Part shown: in pieces, positions 35,830-48,984 of the stretch
Layout of the letters: each line of letters opens with the position of its first letter
How positions within the stretch are numbered: the first letter of the stretch is position 1
Assembly: GCF_000346465.2 (NCBI RefSeq)
Contig: NC_034011.1
Location: 20,625,928-20,689,927 of the forward strand
DNA from: Prunus persica
Taxonomy: Eukaryota > Streptophyta > Magnoliopsida > Rosales > Rosaceae
DNA length: 64,000 nt
Reading direction: 5' to 3'
Translations under genes and position numbers: made by a program
Notes under the pieces: generated by a model
Told to the model about the DNA's origin: nothing
Database searches by the model: none
What the model saw: only the letters and a program-made list of their open reading frames with translations

Positions 35830-37173
35830 GAGGAGTCTCTTTATTTTCTGATATTTTTGAATTTTCTTTTTCTTTTATGATCTTTTTGGATTTTCTTTTT
35901 CAGATTCATAACATTCCTGCAACCAAAACCAAGCGAATCATTTCACCAAAAACCCATATGATCTATAACATTATTTTCCATTTTAACATTAGTAACTAAC
36001 TAAAGAGATTTGCTAACATCAGTTGTTTATACATGGATAATCAAATAATTTATACCGTTTCAAAAATATACACTCGTAAATATAAAAATACTCGATGAAT
36101 ACATTTCCTTTTGAAACTTTTTATTTCATGTGAGTATGAGTATGAATCCTTGATGAGGAAGAGAAGTTTACTTCACACAAGCTCAAAAATGATTACTGAA
36201 TATTGATTAAGTATTAAGACAAAAATTAATGTAGGCATGGTGATGGTGAGTAGGATTATAAAAATTAGGGTGGTGGTCTACAAAATATTCTGCGGTCGGA
36301 GGGAAGACCAAACACCCGAGCCAGGACAACCACTACATGTCCAATTTACACCTACCAAAGAAATACCCACAACTCTTGGTCATTTTAAAATCATGCAAAA
36401 GAGAAAACTATTTTAATCCACTTGTTTTCTGTGAAGAATTTATTTGGAATATTTCTTGTCCTTTTTTGTATAAAAATCTAAAAAAAATGTACACTGACCA
36501 TAACGTTTTTGTCTATACAGTAACTTTTTTATTTTTCCTTTTTATTGTTTTATCTGGTAAAACCATTGGTTTGGCTGTAAACCAGTGCAGTCAATAGTAA
36601 ATACCAGTTGATGCCAAATATCTCTTCTTCTTTTTAAGACATTTCTTTTTTAGAGGGGCGATAGTATATTAAACTTACGCACATTATACAGATACTATGA
36701 CTCGAATCCTGAACCTTGCTTGAAGGAATAAATACTCTAAACCAATACACTAATAGTTCTTTGCATGCCAAAAACCTTCTAAAAACATGCATTTACTGTT
36801 AGTAAAAGACATGAGAAATTAAAACATAATTTATGTGTTATACCACATATGCCATTGTTAAGATGCCCAAATGATTATTTCTTGTTTAAAATTACGAGGA
36901 AAAGGTTTAAAATTTTACATAAAAAATTGTTTTCTTTTGGAAGATCTATATATATTTTGTCATATGTCTGGTTTTCTGTGTTGTTAGACTGAAATTTCCA
37001 CTATCTTGTCATCAGGAAGATAAATTACATGATATTGAATTGTTTTACCAAAATATATGTGTGTTCATAAAAAACATCTTATAATTTCAAAAAATAAAAA
37101 TAAAAGCATGTAGCTAATCTGTTGTAGTAATTAAGTACAAACAAGTTACATGATTTGGGATCAAAGAAAAACA
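35830..37173. other. intergenic, no gene recognised
   Basis: AT-rich, between the ARM-repeat promoter (right of 35777) and the PADRE gene 3' end. No coding frame, RNA gene or repeat boundary identified. Confidence 0.5.
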
Positions 37174-37866
37174 TCACTCATATTTCATGACATGATCAGC
37201 CCTCCGAGCTTCAGTGATGGCTGTAAGGGAGGGCTGCCATGTCATGGCACTTCTCACCGTTCTCTTCCTCCCTTGAGATTGAGAACTTGAGCTCTCACTT
37301 GAAGTTGAGTGCTCCATTTCACCAGCCTTGTACCTGTGCTTCACATCAATGCCAGTAAATGTCACATGTTTCTTCCCAACACTTTTTTGTCTTCCAATGC
37401 TGCTGCAGGTAGAAGAAGAGTCGCTCAGCTCACCAACTGCACCTTGTTTCCGTTGCGAAATTGTGTGACTTGAGACGTCCATGGAAGACTGAGATACATA
37501 AGAATTGACAGAAAATTCTTTGTTGGGTTTTCTTATTCTGCGCCGGAGCTTCCTCACAGTTCGACGAGGAACTAGGAGGACCTTTTGGCCAGGAGTGAGG
37601 ATCTCGTCAGCCTTCACTACCGAATCCCAGGGCCGCCTGAAGACTTCAGGCCTGGCTAGCAAGAAAGAGGGGTACTTCTCCAGTATCTTGGCTGCAGGAA
37701 TAGCCATGTAGTAGCTCTCAACACGTCCACCTGCATGGACAATCTTCAAGGTAGAAGTACCACCGTCCTCGGGCCATGACTCTGGCTGTGTTGCCGGGGC
37801 TTGCTTAGGCAGCGCATGCCGCACAAATGGCTTGAGTTTATGTACATTAAGCAACTTATGGAGCAT
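37174..37866 (-). CDS. PADRE (DUF4228) domain protein
   Basis: Single exon, 230 residues, ATG at 37866, TGA at 37174. Residues about 37-110 match the PADRE/DUF4228 core: STLKIVHAGGRVESYYMAI, then AAKILEKYPSFLLARPEVF, and ILTPGQKVLLVPRRTVRKL. This is followed by a basic RRRIRKPNK patch and a long serine-rich, probably disordered tail (120-225). The usual MGN N-terminus of many members is absent; this protein starts MLHKLLNVHK. Established: members are plant-specific and often induced by pathogens or abiotic stress; biochemical function is unknown. The call is firm for the family and uninformative for function. Confidence 0.85.
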   Translation of the reverse strand: MLHKLLNVHKLKPFVRHALPKQAPATQPESWPEDGGTSTLKIVHAGGRVESYYMAIPAAKILEKYPSFLLARPEVFRRPWDSVVKADEILTPGQKVLLVPRRTVRKLRRRIRKPNKEFSVNSYVSQSSMDVSSHTISQRKQGAVGELSDSSSTCSSIGRQKSVGKKHVTFTGIDVKHRYKAGEMEHSTSSESSSSQSQGRKRTVRSAMTWQPSLTAITEARRADHVMKYE

Positions 37867-37879
37867 GTCTGCTTAGCTA

Positions 37880-39190
37880 TGGTTCTACAGTTAGAAATTT
37901 ATGGTAGCAGTCTAGCACAGAAACACTTTGCTTCCTTTTAAGTTTAAACATAATGCACATCGATGAACACAAGAAGCAAAGCTTAGTATTTCTTCTGATT
38001 GGGCCCAGTTAAAGTTAACAATGTTAATAAAGTAAAGGATAAATCCAGGCAAAATAGCGACGGATAGTGAGTGGCTGGCTTTGGCTTCGGCTTCGTTTTG
38101 CAATCTGTCGGCCAATAGTTTCATATCAAATCAAAACATTGGCCTGCAGCTCATCTCAAGAGGCAAGCATGTCACAAAGAACAGTTCATACTGTTAAGTT
38201 GGCAGTCATCTGGTATAATTAGGCCACAAAACATCAAACTAATCGCACTGCTTGTACTCATTTGCACAAACTTACTGATCAAATAGTCACTCATCCCGGA
38301 GCTCGACCAATCAAGCATGACACTCTTCAATCATAAACCTTTTTGCGTGTAAAATTGCATCTGTACACACTCAATTCCGCACATGGAATATGGGTCACCA
38401 TGACGATAAGTGGTCTATATTAGTGGATATTACAAAGAAAGTAGAACGCATATATCAAAAAGGGGATATTCTGCACTGGGATCAGAATCCAACTACATAT
38501 TTTTCCTTCGAACACGAGATTCACCTCAAAACCCTGCAAACTATGAGATGCCTCAGCAATGCCAGAGTCAACTAATACAATTGACATGTTTGTTTCTGTT
38601 ATACCAAATACAACAGTCCAATACAGATTTTTCTTGCTATCAAAATTCACTTTACAGGTAAGACAACAGAGAGACAAGAACAATGGAATGGAAATTCTTC
38701 ACCAGCCTATATCTTACCTTCCAAAACCTATAAAACCTCAGATATAGAAGAGAAAGAATGAAAGAGATTCTCACCACTCGAAAGTAAATTCTAAGTTCGA
38801 AAACTTCAAAAAAGATAAGTAGAAAAAACAGAGAGACAGGAAGGGGAAGAGACGAGAGAGGACTTCAAACTATGAAATGGGAAAAATGGCAACACCATAA
38901 AGCAGCAGAAAGAAAGAGAAGATCTGCCATGCCTACCTTGACTAACTAAAACGGTCAATATCAGTTACAGGTGGATTGCACCTTTTATGTCCTCAACCCA
39001 AACAATCAGAAGATGCTATTGGCAATTTTTTTTTCCAGCCTCCTTTAACAGATTTACACTCAAATCTAAGCCAACTTTGTATCTTCTTGATGTCTTCCTC
39101 TATCCAAACTAGTTGGAGTTGTCCAAAAGAATTCCCAAGATTGGACTTGCAATTCTTGTTTTGAAGTTTACAAAAACTCAAATTTTTGTT
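37880..39190. other. intergenic between the PADRE gene promoter and the GIP1-like 3' UTR
   Basis: Contains the upstream region of the PADRE gene (minus strand, right of 37866) and, from about 38950, the likely 3' UTR of the GIP1-like gene. No other gene recognised. Confidence 0.5.
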
Positions 39191-42100
39191 TCAGTAGTTA
39201 CTCGGCCAGTTGATCTGTGCATGCTGAGGCTGCTGATAAACACTGCCCCCAGGTCCCACCATGTCAACAGCCCCAGCCATGGTCTGGGACTGTTGCAGAA
39301 GTGGATGAACAGTGGCTGCTGTTACTGCTTGTGCAGGGTGGTAGATACCAGCAAAAGTGCCGTGGCCAGCCTGTGTTGGGGTGAAAGTCACATGCTGACC
39401 CTGTTGGGGAAGGTTGTAAAAAGAACTTGTTAAGCTGGACATTTCTCGGCCAGGTGCAGCAACCCACACAGAAGATCCTTCACTCTGTAGAAAATCAATT
39501 TGTAAATGTCAAGCAAGCAATGATATCAAGGGGGAAAATGGAAGGACTAGATGCTCTAATAAACATGAAAGGAAGATGGGAAAATCCAGTACTCTCTAAG
39601 ACTAATAACTATTTGTACCACTTAGGAATGATGAGCCTCTACAAATTCATCGGAAAGAAAGAAGTAGAGATATTTAAACCCAAGCACAAAGAAAGTATAC
39701 AGGAGCACCAAAACATGCACACACAAAAAGTCCCAAAAAAGTAAAGAAGCAGAGATATTAAGAAAAAGGCATCCCCAGGAATAAATCCTTTTATCTGTAT
39801 TAACCAAAAGTTCCGCTTTGTAAAACATCCTATTGTCCCTTTCCATCCAAATTCACCAACAAAGTAAACAAATTAAGGAAAAGCAGGCTCTGACTTTTAT
39901 TGCTATTATTTAACATCCGGCAACAACAACAAAAAAGGTACGGAAAAGATAAAAACCAACCTGCTGGCCCGTCATGTATACGTTACTTTCCTTGAACTGA
40001 GATGTGCTCAGATCCTCATTAGCAGTAGAGTTTCCCGCTGTTGTGGCAGAACTGGGATTATAACCAGCTGGGGAGGAGCCATATGGTCCATAACCACTTG
40101 CCATTCCAATATGAGCAGAGTTCCCTGTATTAGTCCCCGTTTTGTATTGTGGCAGTGAGTATTTGACTCCTGTGGCAGCTGCTGGAGGAGCTGGATAGAC
40201 ACCACCAGCTTGAGGTTGCTGAGGAAATGCACCATTGCCCAAAAACTGGTGGATGGCTGGAGGTGGAACATAGAATGGGGAAAAATAGTGACTGTAGGGA
40301 ATGTAATTAGGAGCATAATGAGATATGTGCATCCCGGCTGGCGGTCGAAAGACAGGAACTTGCTGCTGAGTTACACCTATCGAGCTTTGCACAAGCCCAG
40401 AAGCCTGTGTCACCAATGGTGTTGGGCCAGCTGCAGATAGAACCCCACCCTGCAAATAGCCATATAGTAGCATCAAAATAAAGGAAGCATCTATAAAACT
40501 AACTCGTCACCTAGGTGTGTTAGTAATGCAAACCTCTTGTGGAGACTGAGAACTTGGAGGCAATACTGCAACATTCCCATTGTACTTGGAGGAAACCCCA
40601 GGAGAAGGAAAAGGAGAAAGGCGGCCGTCACCATCAGCACCTGAGCGGTAAAATTGGGCATAATAACTTGCTGGGTCAAAGGGTGGTTGTACCTATGGAC
40701 ACATAGTTATGATCGCCATCAAATGATTGCAAAATCAAAGAAAAGTCAATCAAGAAGGAACATCTAATAAAAAGTAAATACTTCTTAATGTCCGAACTCG
40801 TTTTTTTTTTTTTTTTTTTTGCATGATCAGAATTCATTCATTCATTCATTCATTCAATGGGAAGGAAACCATTTCCAATTTGTTTTGTGTACCTCTCTTC
40901 TTTTCAATATTGTTGTCATTAAAAAAAAGACATTGAAGCACATAAAAAACCTCCCAGTTCTCTCTACAGGCCATTAATGAAGGAAAAGCCCAATCTAGAG
41001 GTGATGTTTGACTTTTTGGTATTAGCATAGCATGGTTTCTATTCTACTAGTACCAAGAAAAGTGAGAAAAGTGTTTGAATTGATTTATTAGCACAAAGAA
41101 TGCAAAAAAACAAGTAGTCCGAACATTAGAAAAAATAAGGATGTCCGCATTAGAGAACAGGGTTTAGGGAAGCTTAAGTTTGAGAGCTGTTTTATTATAT
41201 AAGTAGTTACAGTATAGGAAGGTCTCATAAAATGGGAAGCTAAGTTTGAGAGCTCACCACAAAGCTTGGAAGGCGCGAAATATCTCGTGGTTGAGACTCG
41301 GAGTTTTCAAATGGCGCAAGCTGACTCCCCAAAATTGGGGGCACAAACCCAAAACTGTAGTTTGGGGAAGTATGAGCCACAGAGAACTGATGGCCTCCAG
41401 ACGGCAATGCAGTGTCATGCTTGGATTCATTCTGTCCTTGGGTTGCACTGGATGAGACGTCAACCTCACCAGATGATATATTTTCAGGTACGTGAGTAGG
41501 TGATTGTGGATGATCAGGATAATCATCCTCATTGGCAGTTGCCAATGCATTTTGATTGCTGGGTCCAAGATATAAAAAATAACAATAATAAAACAGCATC
41601 AGCACAATTTTGCTACAGAGAGATTATATGGTATACCACAGTAGATAAAAATGCCAGGATCAGAAATATGTTTGTTGTCAAAGTTACAAGCAGTACACTA
41701 TAATTGCTTAAACCCGAACAGAGGCTACACAATTACTTGCTTGAAAATGAGCTTTATTGCATAATTAGGGTCTGATAAAGGTTATTAGTTTACCAAAATC
41801 CCAAAGCACAAGCTGTTAGGATGTGGGTCAGCAATAATTTTATATTCTGACACACCCCTTCAAATTTGGGCCTCTCTCTACAACTAAAGTCCAACACCAA
41901 TTGCAAGGATTTGAACTCAAGATTTCCTGCTCTGATGCCATGATAAGGTTTGGTGGTTTACCATTATTCCCAAAAGCTTAAGTTGAAAGGGAAAAGGTCA
42001 ACAATCAATATCAAGCCAGGTCAAATACAAGCCAAAAAGCTTTGATGAGACAAAATGAGCCAAAAATCTGAGGGCAATAATTCAATTTTCTACATCCAAA

Positions 42101-45100
42101 AAGTTCCTTGCAAATGAGCTACCCTTATTTTTATTGACCACACTAGTATTCGACAGAATGATTTTCCTGATGCTACTAGTTTTATTAATGTTGTATTGCC
42201 TGAGGAGAACAAGTAGAGAATTTAACCAATAGGGGAGGTCAAAATAAAAACAATGCACCTAGTCTCAGGCAAACTTAAATATACAGCATTGATATGATAC
42301 AGTAAAGTAAATAATCATCATTACAAACCTTGATAACTGTTCCTCCACAGCTTCTTCAATAACCTGAGAAGTTTCAGACCGAGGTGTTGAGCTCTTATCA
42401 GTCTCAGGACCACTGACATAGCCAGTAGTCACGGCAAAGGTAGCACCAAAACTTCCAAAACTCAACTTGGTTCTTTCAGATTCAGGAACATGGATGTGAT
42501 TTGGAAGAATAACTGTTTTGCGCTGGGGAAGGTGCAACTCTTCTAGCTTCCTCTGCAATTTTGAAGTTGCTTCTTCTGAATCAAGGACGCTTGAAACAGA
42601 TTGTGACTGGGAAGGGGCCTTTACAGAATCAGCAGGAACCTCAGATGCGACAGCAGTACCAGCTGTTCCTTGACCTTGAACAACAGTAGAATTTACAGGT
42701 TTTGGTTTCCACTCCTTGTTGGTACCGACTGCTGAAGACAATCATATATCACACAAAGTTTGCACAAGTCAAACACTATCATAAGCATTCAAGAAATTAT
42801 AACATCAAGTCATCAGGTGTTTTTTTTAACAACAAGGCAAATAGATATAGCTTTTCTATTAGGCAGAAAATTATCCTGTGTGACAATACAAATTATCTCC
42901 AAAATTACAAAAGACTGGACTAACTCCAATTTCTCTCATTGCAAAGGAGAAATGAAATATCTAACAGTGAACTACCCAATACTGACCAAAGCAAAGCAGA
43001 GAGACAACACTCTATCCGTCAAGCAGAAAATCATGTTCAAATTTCAAAGAATGTCAGCCAACCATTCTAAGTGTACCTTTGTTAAGTAGATTCTCTTGTG
43101 TAAGAATCAAAAGTTATTACCAACAGAGAGACACATAACGACCGATAGTGCAAGGACAATTATCAATGTTTTGAATGCTTCAAACAGATTAGAACAACTT
43201 CAATATTAAGTTGAGAGATTTTGTATAATTCAAAAGCACATCAATAAAATAACAAAAGCAAAAGGCGGGTCATCATATTTTCCTCTCTTTTTTTCCTCTT
43301 TTCTTATGGAAGCTGCTTGGGTTGGAGGGGAAGTCTAACTATTAACACAATCCCTAATGTCTCAAAAGCCCATATGAACTCTTGACAGTTTCAAGTACCC
43401 AACATAATTATTAAGACAATATATATATAGGGGAATACACACAACAAACAAAACCAGTATCATACCTTTTTGAGTGCCAACTGATTGTTGAGACCGGCTA
43501 CTGTAATTAGATGATGGCCGACTACCCGAACTGCCATGAGTTGATGTAGATGAAGGGTGTGAAAGATCAGCAAGCTGACTTTTCCCAACTCCCTGTGTTT
43601 TGCTTGCCACTTTTCCTTGTGCTTGAGAGCTACCAATCTCAGAAGCTGCAATAGCATCATTCAAAAATGCTAAGACAAGTTATAATTCAATACTCGCTGC
43701 ACAGGGGATAGTCTATCAAACTAAATTGAATTTCTAAAATTCTAGATCAGCAATTAAATTGATCTCAACAGTTGCATTTGACTCACCAGAAGGATGATGA
43801 CTCCCTACTTCACGTTTAATTGTGCCCACAGAACTTGGGAGCCGTGAATCATTAGATGGCACAAGTACAGGATCTGAAGAAGAGAAACAAACTGCCAATG
43901 TAGATGCTGGGGGTGGCAACACCAAGCTACTACTGGAGCTTGGTGCAGGCTGCTCATGCAAGTCCTCATTTCCAAATTTAACAGTGGTGTTCTTGTTTGC
44001 ATCCACTGGGGGGACCGAACTTCCCAAATTATCCCCAACCAATGACAAACTTATATCAGGACCACTTCCAGCAGATACATGGGAGGGATGCACAACACTA
44101 GTACTTCCAGAAACCACATTGGTAGGACCATCCACAATGACCGGTACAGAGCTGCAAATGATATTGAAACATATAAGTTAAATACCAAACATAAACTGCA
44201 TCAAGATGAATGGCCACGGAAATTACAAAAAGGCATTTGGTTTAAAACTATAGCCACCTTGTTACCAGACTTCGCTCTTTATTTTTTGTCTCACGAGAGG
44301 TTGGCAAAGAGGAAGCACCACCTTTCTCTGCAACCTGACTGGGTCCATTCTCAGTTCCAGGAGCAGTACTTCTACCACCACCAGCATCTGACAAAAAGTA
44401 CACAGAATAAAGTTAGCTTGGCTGGTATGACTTAAGCTTGGTGGCACAATAAGATTCAAACTGTTACAACAGTAAAGCAGGGTGTAAGCAAACATTTTCA
44501 AATCTACAAATCTAAAAACTCCACTCATATTGGGGAGAAGGGGAAGATATAATTTTTCCCTTATTTCCGCCCAAGCCAAAGATACCAAGAAAATTAAAAA
44601 AGGTGAGCTTACTAGACTAGGCAACCTTTTACAGAGCTGTTAAATTAACACAAGGGAAATAGTAGTAGGAGAAAAAAGTTATACAGTTATAGTCAGTAGA
44701 AATACATAAAATTTTGCTAATCGGCAAACATAATTAAGTCATATAATTGAACCCAGGATTTTGGCAAGGATAAAAAGAAAAAGTACAGGCAATAGTGACC
44801 TTCAAACACATTCTAATTTGAGCGTCACTTACCAGAACGAGGTGAGAAATTCACCCGCCCGCCCCTACCCCCTCGTCCCTGCATTCCAGGTCTCCACCGC
44901 GACTCTGCAGACTCTCTGTTGTTCAGATTCTGCAAGATATAAGACAACTAATTGGTATTCAAATTTAAAAAACCATAATTAAATACGAATCAGGAGGAAA
45001 ATAATACCAAAGACAAACTACACATGTTTGTAAAGAAACCACATTATAAATTTTCTTTTTAAAAAATAAAAAGAGTTGCTTCATGATAGAACATATTAAA

Positions 45101-46361
45101 AATCCACTCCCTTACAGACCAGTTTCCCAAATTAACTGATTTGGCTGACGGTAAAAATCAGCCATGATTAGAATCTCTTACCTCTTTTCTCTTGTCACGT
45201 TTCCTTTTAACCTCATGAAATGGATCTGCAGATCGATACATATGAGTATTATTTCACTTAAAGAAAAAGAACAAATAGACGGAGCAATAAGTCCATATAT
45301 AGTTGGAATTTAGATGGTACAAAACCTTGGACAAGAAGTCCACCGCAAACATACATCATAGACCTACATAACCTCATTTGGAACATGTGCATCTCCAAGA
45401 CAAGACTAGACTAAAAACCAGTTAGTGTATAGCAGGCCCTCCAATCTAACAGAATAGTAGAGGAAAAAAATTGAATCCCTAAACCCTACTGATACAGATG
45501 CCCACAACAAAGCTGAAAATCCAACCCTATTCCAGAGATCCTCCACCTCCTGAATAGTCTTTAATTTTCATTTTTCCAGGAAAAGACCACTTCACTGTGC
45601 TCACTGAAAAAATATTTCAACAACGATGTTGCTTTCAAAAATATTAAAATAAAACAACACTGAATTCTAAAGTTATTTTCCTTTTCACCTTTATTCCGAA
45701 CTTACCAGATGGAGGATTAATTCCAAAAACAAGCACATTAACTTCAATAAACCTTTTTTCTTTTAAGGCAAGCTAGAGCATACTTCTGGACCCCAAAAAT
45801 AACCACAAGTTTATGCTAGAATTAAAACCTAATTATAAAATTAATCTAAATCTTCTAATTTTACACAAATTTATCTCACTATTGGCATAGTCACTCTGAA
45901 ATGTCTGAACATGATTGCTATGAACCAACAAAGTACAAACTCAATTCCTAAGATGATATCAGAATCCAACTAAGCCACACAAAGTCACGAACAGTGAAAA
46001 CCCATCATAGCAAATCAAAAACCCAACTCAATTCCCACATAATCAAAATCAAAACAACCCACATGAAACAGCAAATAACCAGAACAAAAAACAAGAACTT
46101 TAACACGCGGATCACGTCGAATCACCGAAAGGAAAACAAGGTAACCAAGCCGAGTCAACCAAAATAAAAGGAACAAACAAAGGAGCAGTTGTAGGTACCC
46201 TGGAAGAGAAGCTTCTGAGCCGTCTCGTTGGGATCCATATTACATTCCTTGAGCATTGCATAGATTTCCTCCTCACTATGATTGCCCGTGATCTCCTTGA
46301 TGTCCTGGATCGTCTTCCTCACACTGTTTGGGATTGAAACCCTAAACCCACCACCACTCAT
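39191..46361 (-). CDS. GIP1L: GBF-interacting protein 1-like (GIP1_N/DUF1296)
   Basis: Eleven coding exons in transcript order: 46361-46199, 45225-45182, 44929-44833, 44387-44258, 44151-43787, 43645-43466, 42731-42329, 41558-41258, 40692-40534, 40449-39961, 39484-39191. The total is 2,625 nt, 874 residues, all phases closing. Residues 1-60 are the GIP1_N (DUF1296) domain, a UBA-like helical fold (VRKTIQDIKEITG, MLKECNMDPNETAQKLL), followed by basic KRKRDKRKE and an RG-rich patch. The remainder is low-complexity, Ser/Pro/Gln-rich, with Y/G/P-rich sequence near the C-terminus, which ends INWPSNY. Established: Arabidopsis GIP1 binds G-box factors (GBF/bZIP) and enhances their DNA binding. Which paralogue this is cannot be settled here. 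The CT/GA-rich leader lies just upstream. Confidence 0.92.
40801..40858 (-). repeat. poly(T)/(TTCA)n tract in a GIP1L intron
   Basis: A run of about 20 T at 40801 is followed, after a short spacer, by (ATTC)n at about 40832-40856. On the minus strand this reads as a simple repeat followed by poly(A), the look of a retroposon 3' tail in sense with the gene, within the intron 40693-41257. Confidence 0.6.
41770..42000 (-). mobile_element. TRIM/LTR-like relic inside a GIP1L intron
   Basis: Two related blocks, 41773-41820 and 41943-41990, share ATAAGGTT, GGTTTACCA or AGTTTACCA, TCCCAAA and AAGC-T-AGTTG or AAGCTGTTAGG. Between them lies CTGCTCTGATGCCATG (about 41929-41944), the minus-strand form of a degraded methionine tRNA primer-binding site. 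This is the same arrangement as the TRIM at 11089-11668, though a different family. It sits in the intron 41559-42328. Confidence 0.5.
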
Positions 46362-46620
46362 CTTTGCAAACCCCACAAAGCCAAAAGACCCAAGACTGAG
46401 TGAAAATGTGGAAAAAGGACAAAGGAAACAGAGACTTAGATGGAGAATATGAATTGCTGGGTAGAGAGGATTGGGCTTTAGATGACTCTATATGATCATA
46501 TACTAAAAGATGAAAAATTTAAAATGAAAGGAAAAAAATGAGCTTTTTATGGGTATTTGAATTGATCTACGACAAGTAGACAGACAGAATGAGAACGAGA
46601 ACAAGAAGAAAGGAGGAGGA

Positions 46621-46625
<5 letters not shown>

Positions 46626-46657
<32 letters not shown>
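46626..46657 (-). repeat. GA/CT microsatellite in the GIP1L leader
   Basis: Pure (GA)n of about 32 bp, 265 bp upstream of the GIP1L start codon, i.e. a CT-rich tract in the promoter or 5' UTR on the coding strand. GA/CT tracts near plant start sites can bind BPC/GAGA factors. Confidence 0.85.
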
Positions 46658-46660
<3 letters not shown>

Positions 46661-47442
46661 GGGGAGGGAGCTAAATGAAAGTGTTTTTGGAGTGTAGGGC
46701 TTTTTGGTTGATTTGCCTTATTTTTTTTGTTTTTTATTTTAATTATTTTTACAAATTAAAATTCTTTTTTTGTTCCTTGATTCCACTTCCCAAATGCAAA
46801 GACTACTAGCCTAGTCTTTGCTTTTGATATTTTGATATGTTTTGCTAGGCCTACTCATCACTGTCCACTTTTCAGAATGTGTGTGATCCCTAGCTCAATC
46901 ATAGTATCATACCACTACCTTTACACTCAGATCCAAAAAAAATACCATCATATTCACTGCTCCACAATGATAGTTCTTTTTTCCTTTTCCTAATAAATTT
47001 ATATTTTTCTTTTTTTTTCTTTCCAAATTTATAAAATGAGGAATTTGAACTTTGAGAACTCTTTTAATATTAAAAAGCTAATTGATTACCGATATTTAAA
47101 CTTTAATACAAAACAATTCAATAGCATGTTTTTTAGTTTGAAATTTTTCTATAAGACAATGTAACAGCGTAAAGCAGTTTATTCTACACCTAAAGCAATG
47201 TACGCGTATATTTTTAATAACAAAATACATAATAATACATGTACGTATGTGTATTTTGTTCGTAGTAATTATTCTACTATAATAACTGATATTTTTTCTT
47301 CTGGGTATTCTCTACTTCTGTCCATTTCTAAATATTTCAAAACCTGTTTAGCTCTCCAATTATTAGTCAATTGGAATATAAAAGTACTTGTTAGATGAGT
47401 TCGTTTCAAATCCTCCCCTTTTTTCTTTTTTCTTTTTTTATG

Positions 47443-47496
47443 AAAAAAAGTTTAGGGGGGAGAGAGATTGGTTACTCTCCCCACCAGCGTCATGGC
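47443..47496 (+). repeat. dispersed repeat, copy 2
   Basis: AAAAAAAGTTTAGGGGGG, GAGATTGGTTACTCTCC and CCACCAGCGTCATGGCT match the copy at 17217-17272, in the same orientation. Confidence 0.65.
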
Positions 47497-48268
47497 TCCC
47501 CTTTCTAATATTTAACTCATAACCTATTAGACATAATTTTCTATAATAAAAAAAACTTTAGACATAAATATTTAATCATGCATTTGAATAAAATTGCAAA
47601 GCATTTGTATTTTGTATATTAAAATAAATATTATATGGACTCGTGAAAATTTGGTGCAAATATTGATTGTTTAGCTTATCCTAGACCAATTGCAGTTCAT
47701 GTAATGAGAATATACTTGAGTTGCTAAAAGGTATCGTTTAAGAATATACAGCCAGTATGTTAATCTATTAGCAAAGTCGATGTTTCTAAATCATTAGCAT
47801 TACTGAGTCCTAAATCATCTAATAATGCCCTAACTTTTGTATTAACTTTTTTAACTGTATGATTAATTGGATGGATATTTGGTTTGACCAGTCTATTTCT
47901 TTAGTTCGTGTGTTGACCATGTGTCCCCCTTTCATAATTGTTTTAAGACCAAATGGCAAGTGTCAAGTCAATGCAATGTTGATTCAAGCCAAACATCACA
48001 ATGTTGGAAGTAACATGTAGGAATAGGAAGGGGAGGGGGGGTGGGTGCGTTTTAGGTATGAAATAGTTCATTGAATTAATATTGCATCACAGTCTAGTTT
48101 GGTTAGATTCACGACCAATTAATTCACTTAGTAACGAGTTGCCTTGATTGGTTTAGAAGGTTTAAAAGCATTTTTTAACAACAAAAATAACTTATGATTG
48201 AGTTTCATGAAACGATTTAAAAATGTTTATGCACCTTTAAATTATTTTTTTAGAGAAGTAACAAATAT

Positions 48269-48588
48269 GGCCTAGTTTGGCATTGATGTGCTATGAAAAT
48301 AATCGTTGTTAGATTTGCTGTGAGAGAAATTAGATGTGAGAGAAAGTAGTTTGGCGTTTGATAAACTTTTTGTTAAGAGAGTGTTGTCCTGCATAATCAC
48401 TAAATCCAGCGTCTCTTCGAAACTGATTCCCGCATAATCAGAAAATAAAAGCACCTCATTAGCTGTTTTTCCTTATAGCTTTCTCTCACAGTAATTTTTA
48501 AAAATAAGTGATTTTCTCAAAGTTTACCAAACGAGCTGGACTTTTTTAAAAATTACTTATCACCCCAAATAAGTAATGTCAAACAGGC
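48269..48588. mobile_element. hAT-like MITE
   Basis: Imperfect terminal inverted repeats: GGCCTAGTTTGGCATTGATG at the left and AAGTAATGTCAAACAGGC at the right. A second inner inverted pair (TTTGGCGTTTGATAAACTTT against AAAGTTTACCAAACGAGC) is visible. The GGCCTGTTTGG-like ends are familiar from plant hAT-type MITEs. The expected 8-bp duplications (ACAAATAT and ACTATGTA) match only loosely. No coding frame. Confidence 0.6.
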
Positions 48589-48984
48589 ACTATGTAGTTT
48601 CTTAGAAAGCACTTAAATTTTTAACAAAAATTTCGACATTATTTAGGCATTAAATGGTTGATATAAAATTATGGGATGAAAAAAAAAAAATCAAAACCCC
48701 ATCAACAATTATGTTCACTGCTTATTAAAAGAAAAAAAAAAAAAAACAATTATGTTCAATGCCAACGTGAGCTTTTGGTCTTGCGCACGGCCTAAGGCAA
48801 CATATTGGATCAAAATTGGGGCATTATGTTTGGCCCAAACCCAACCCTAGCTTTGTTTGCTCTATTCACCGCCTTCAAAATTGCCTTGCTTGTTTTGGCA
48901 CTCTGTTTATTTAGTTATTACTTGTTGGCACTCCAAAACCAAAATCGCTGATACATCCCAAAACCCAAACCAAATCAGACGAAC

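Larger units (their letters stand above)
46700..48980. other. intergenic between divergent GIP1L and hnRNP genes
   Basis: Divergent promoter region of 2.6 kb in all. It contains the second copy of a dispersed repeat (47443-47496) and a hAT-like MITE (48269-48588). No gene recognised. Confidence 0.5.

Noticed and set aside
43460..44181. Alternative frames over the GIP1L exons
   Set aside because: Overlapping frames on both strands have no domains and conflict with the phase-consistent eleven-exon model.
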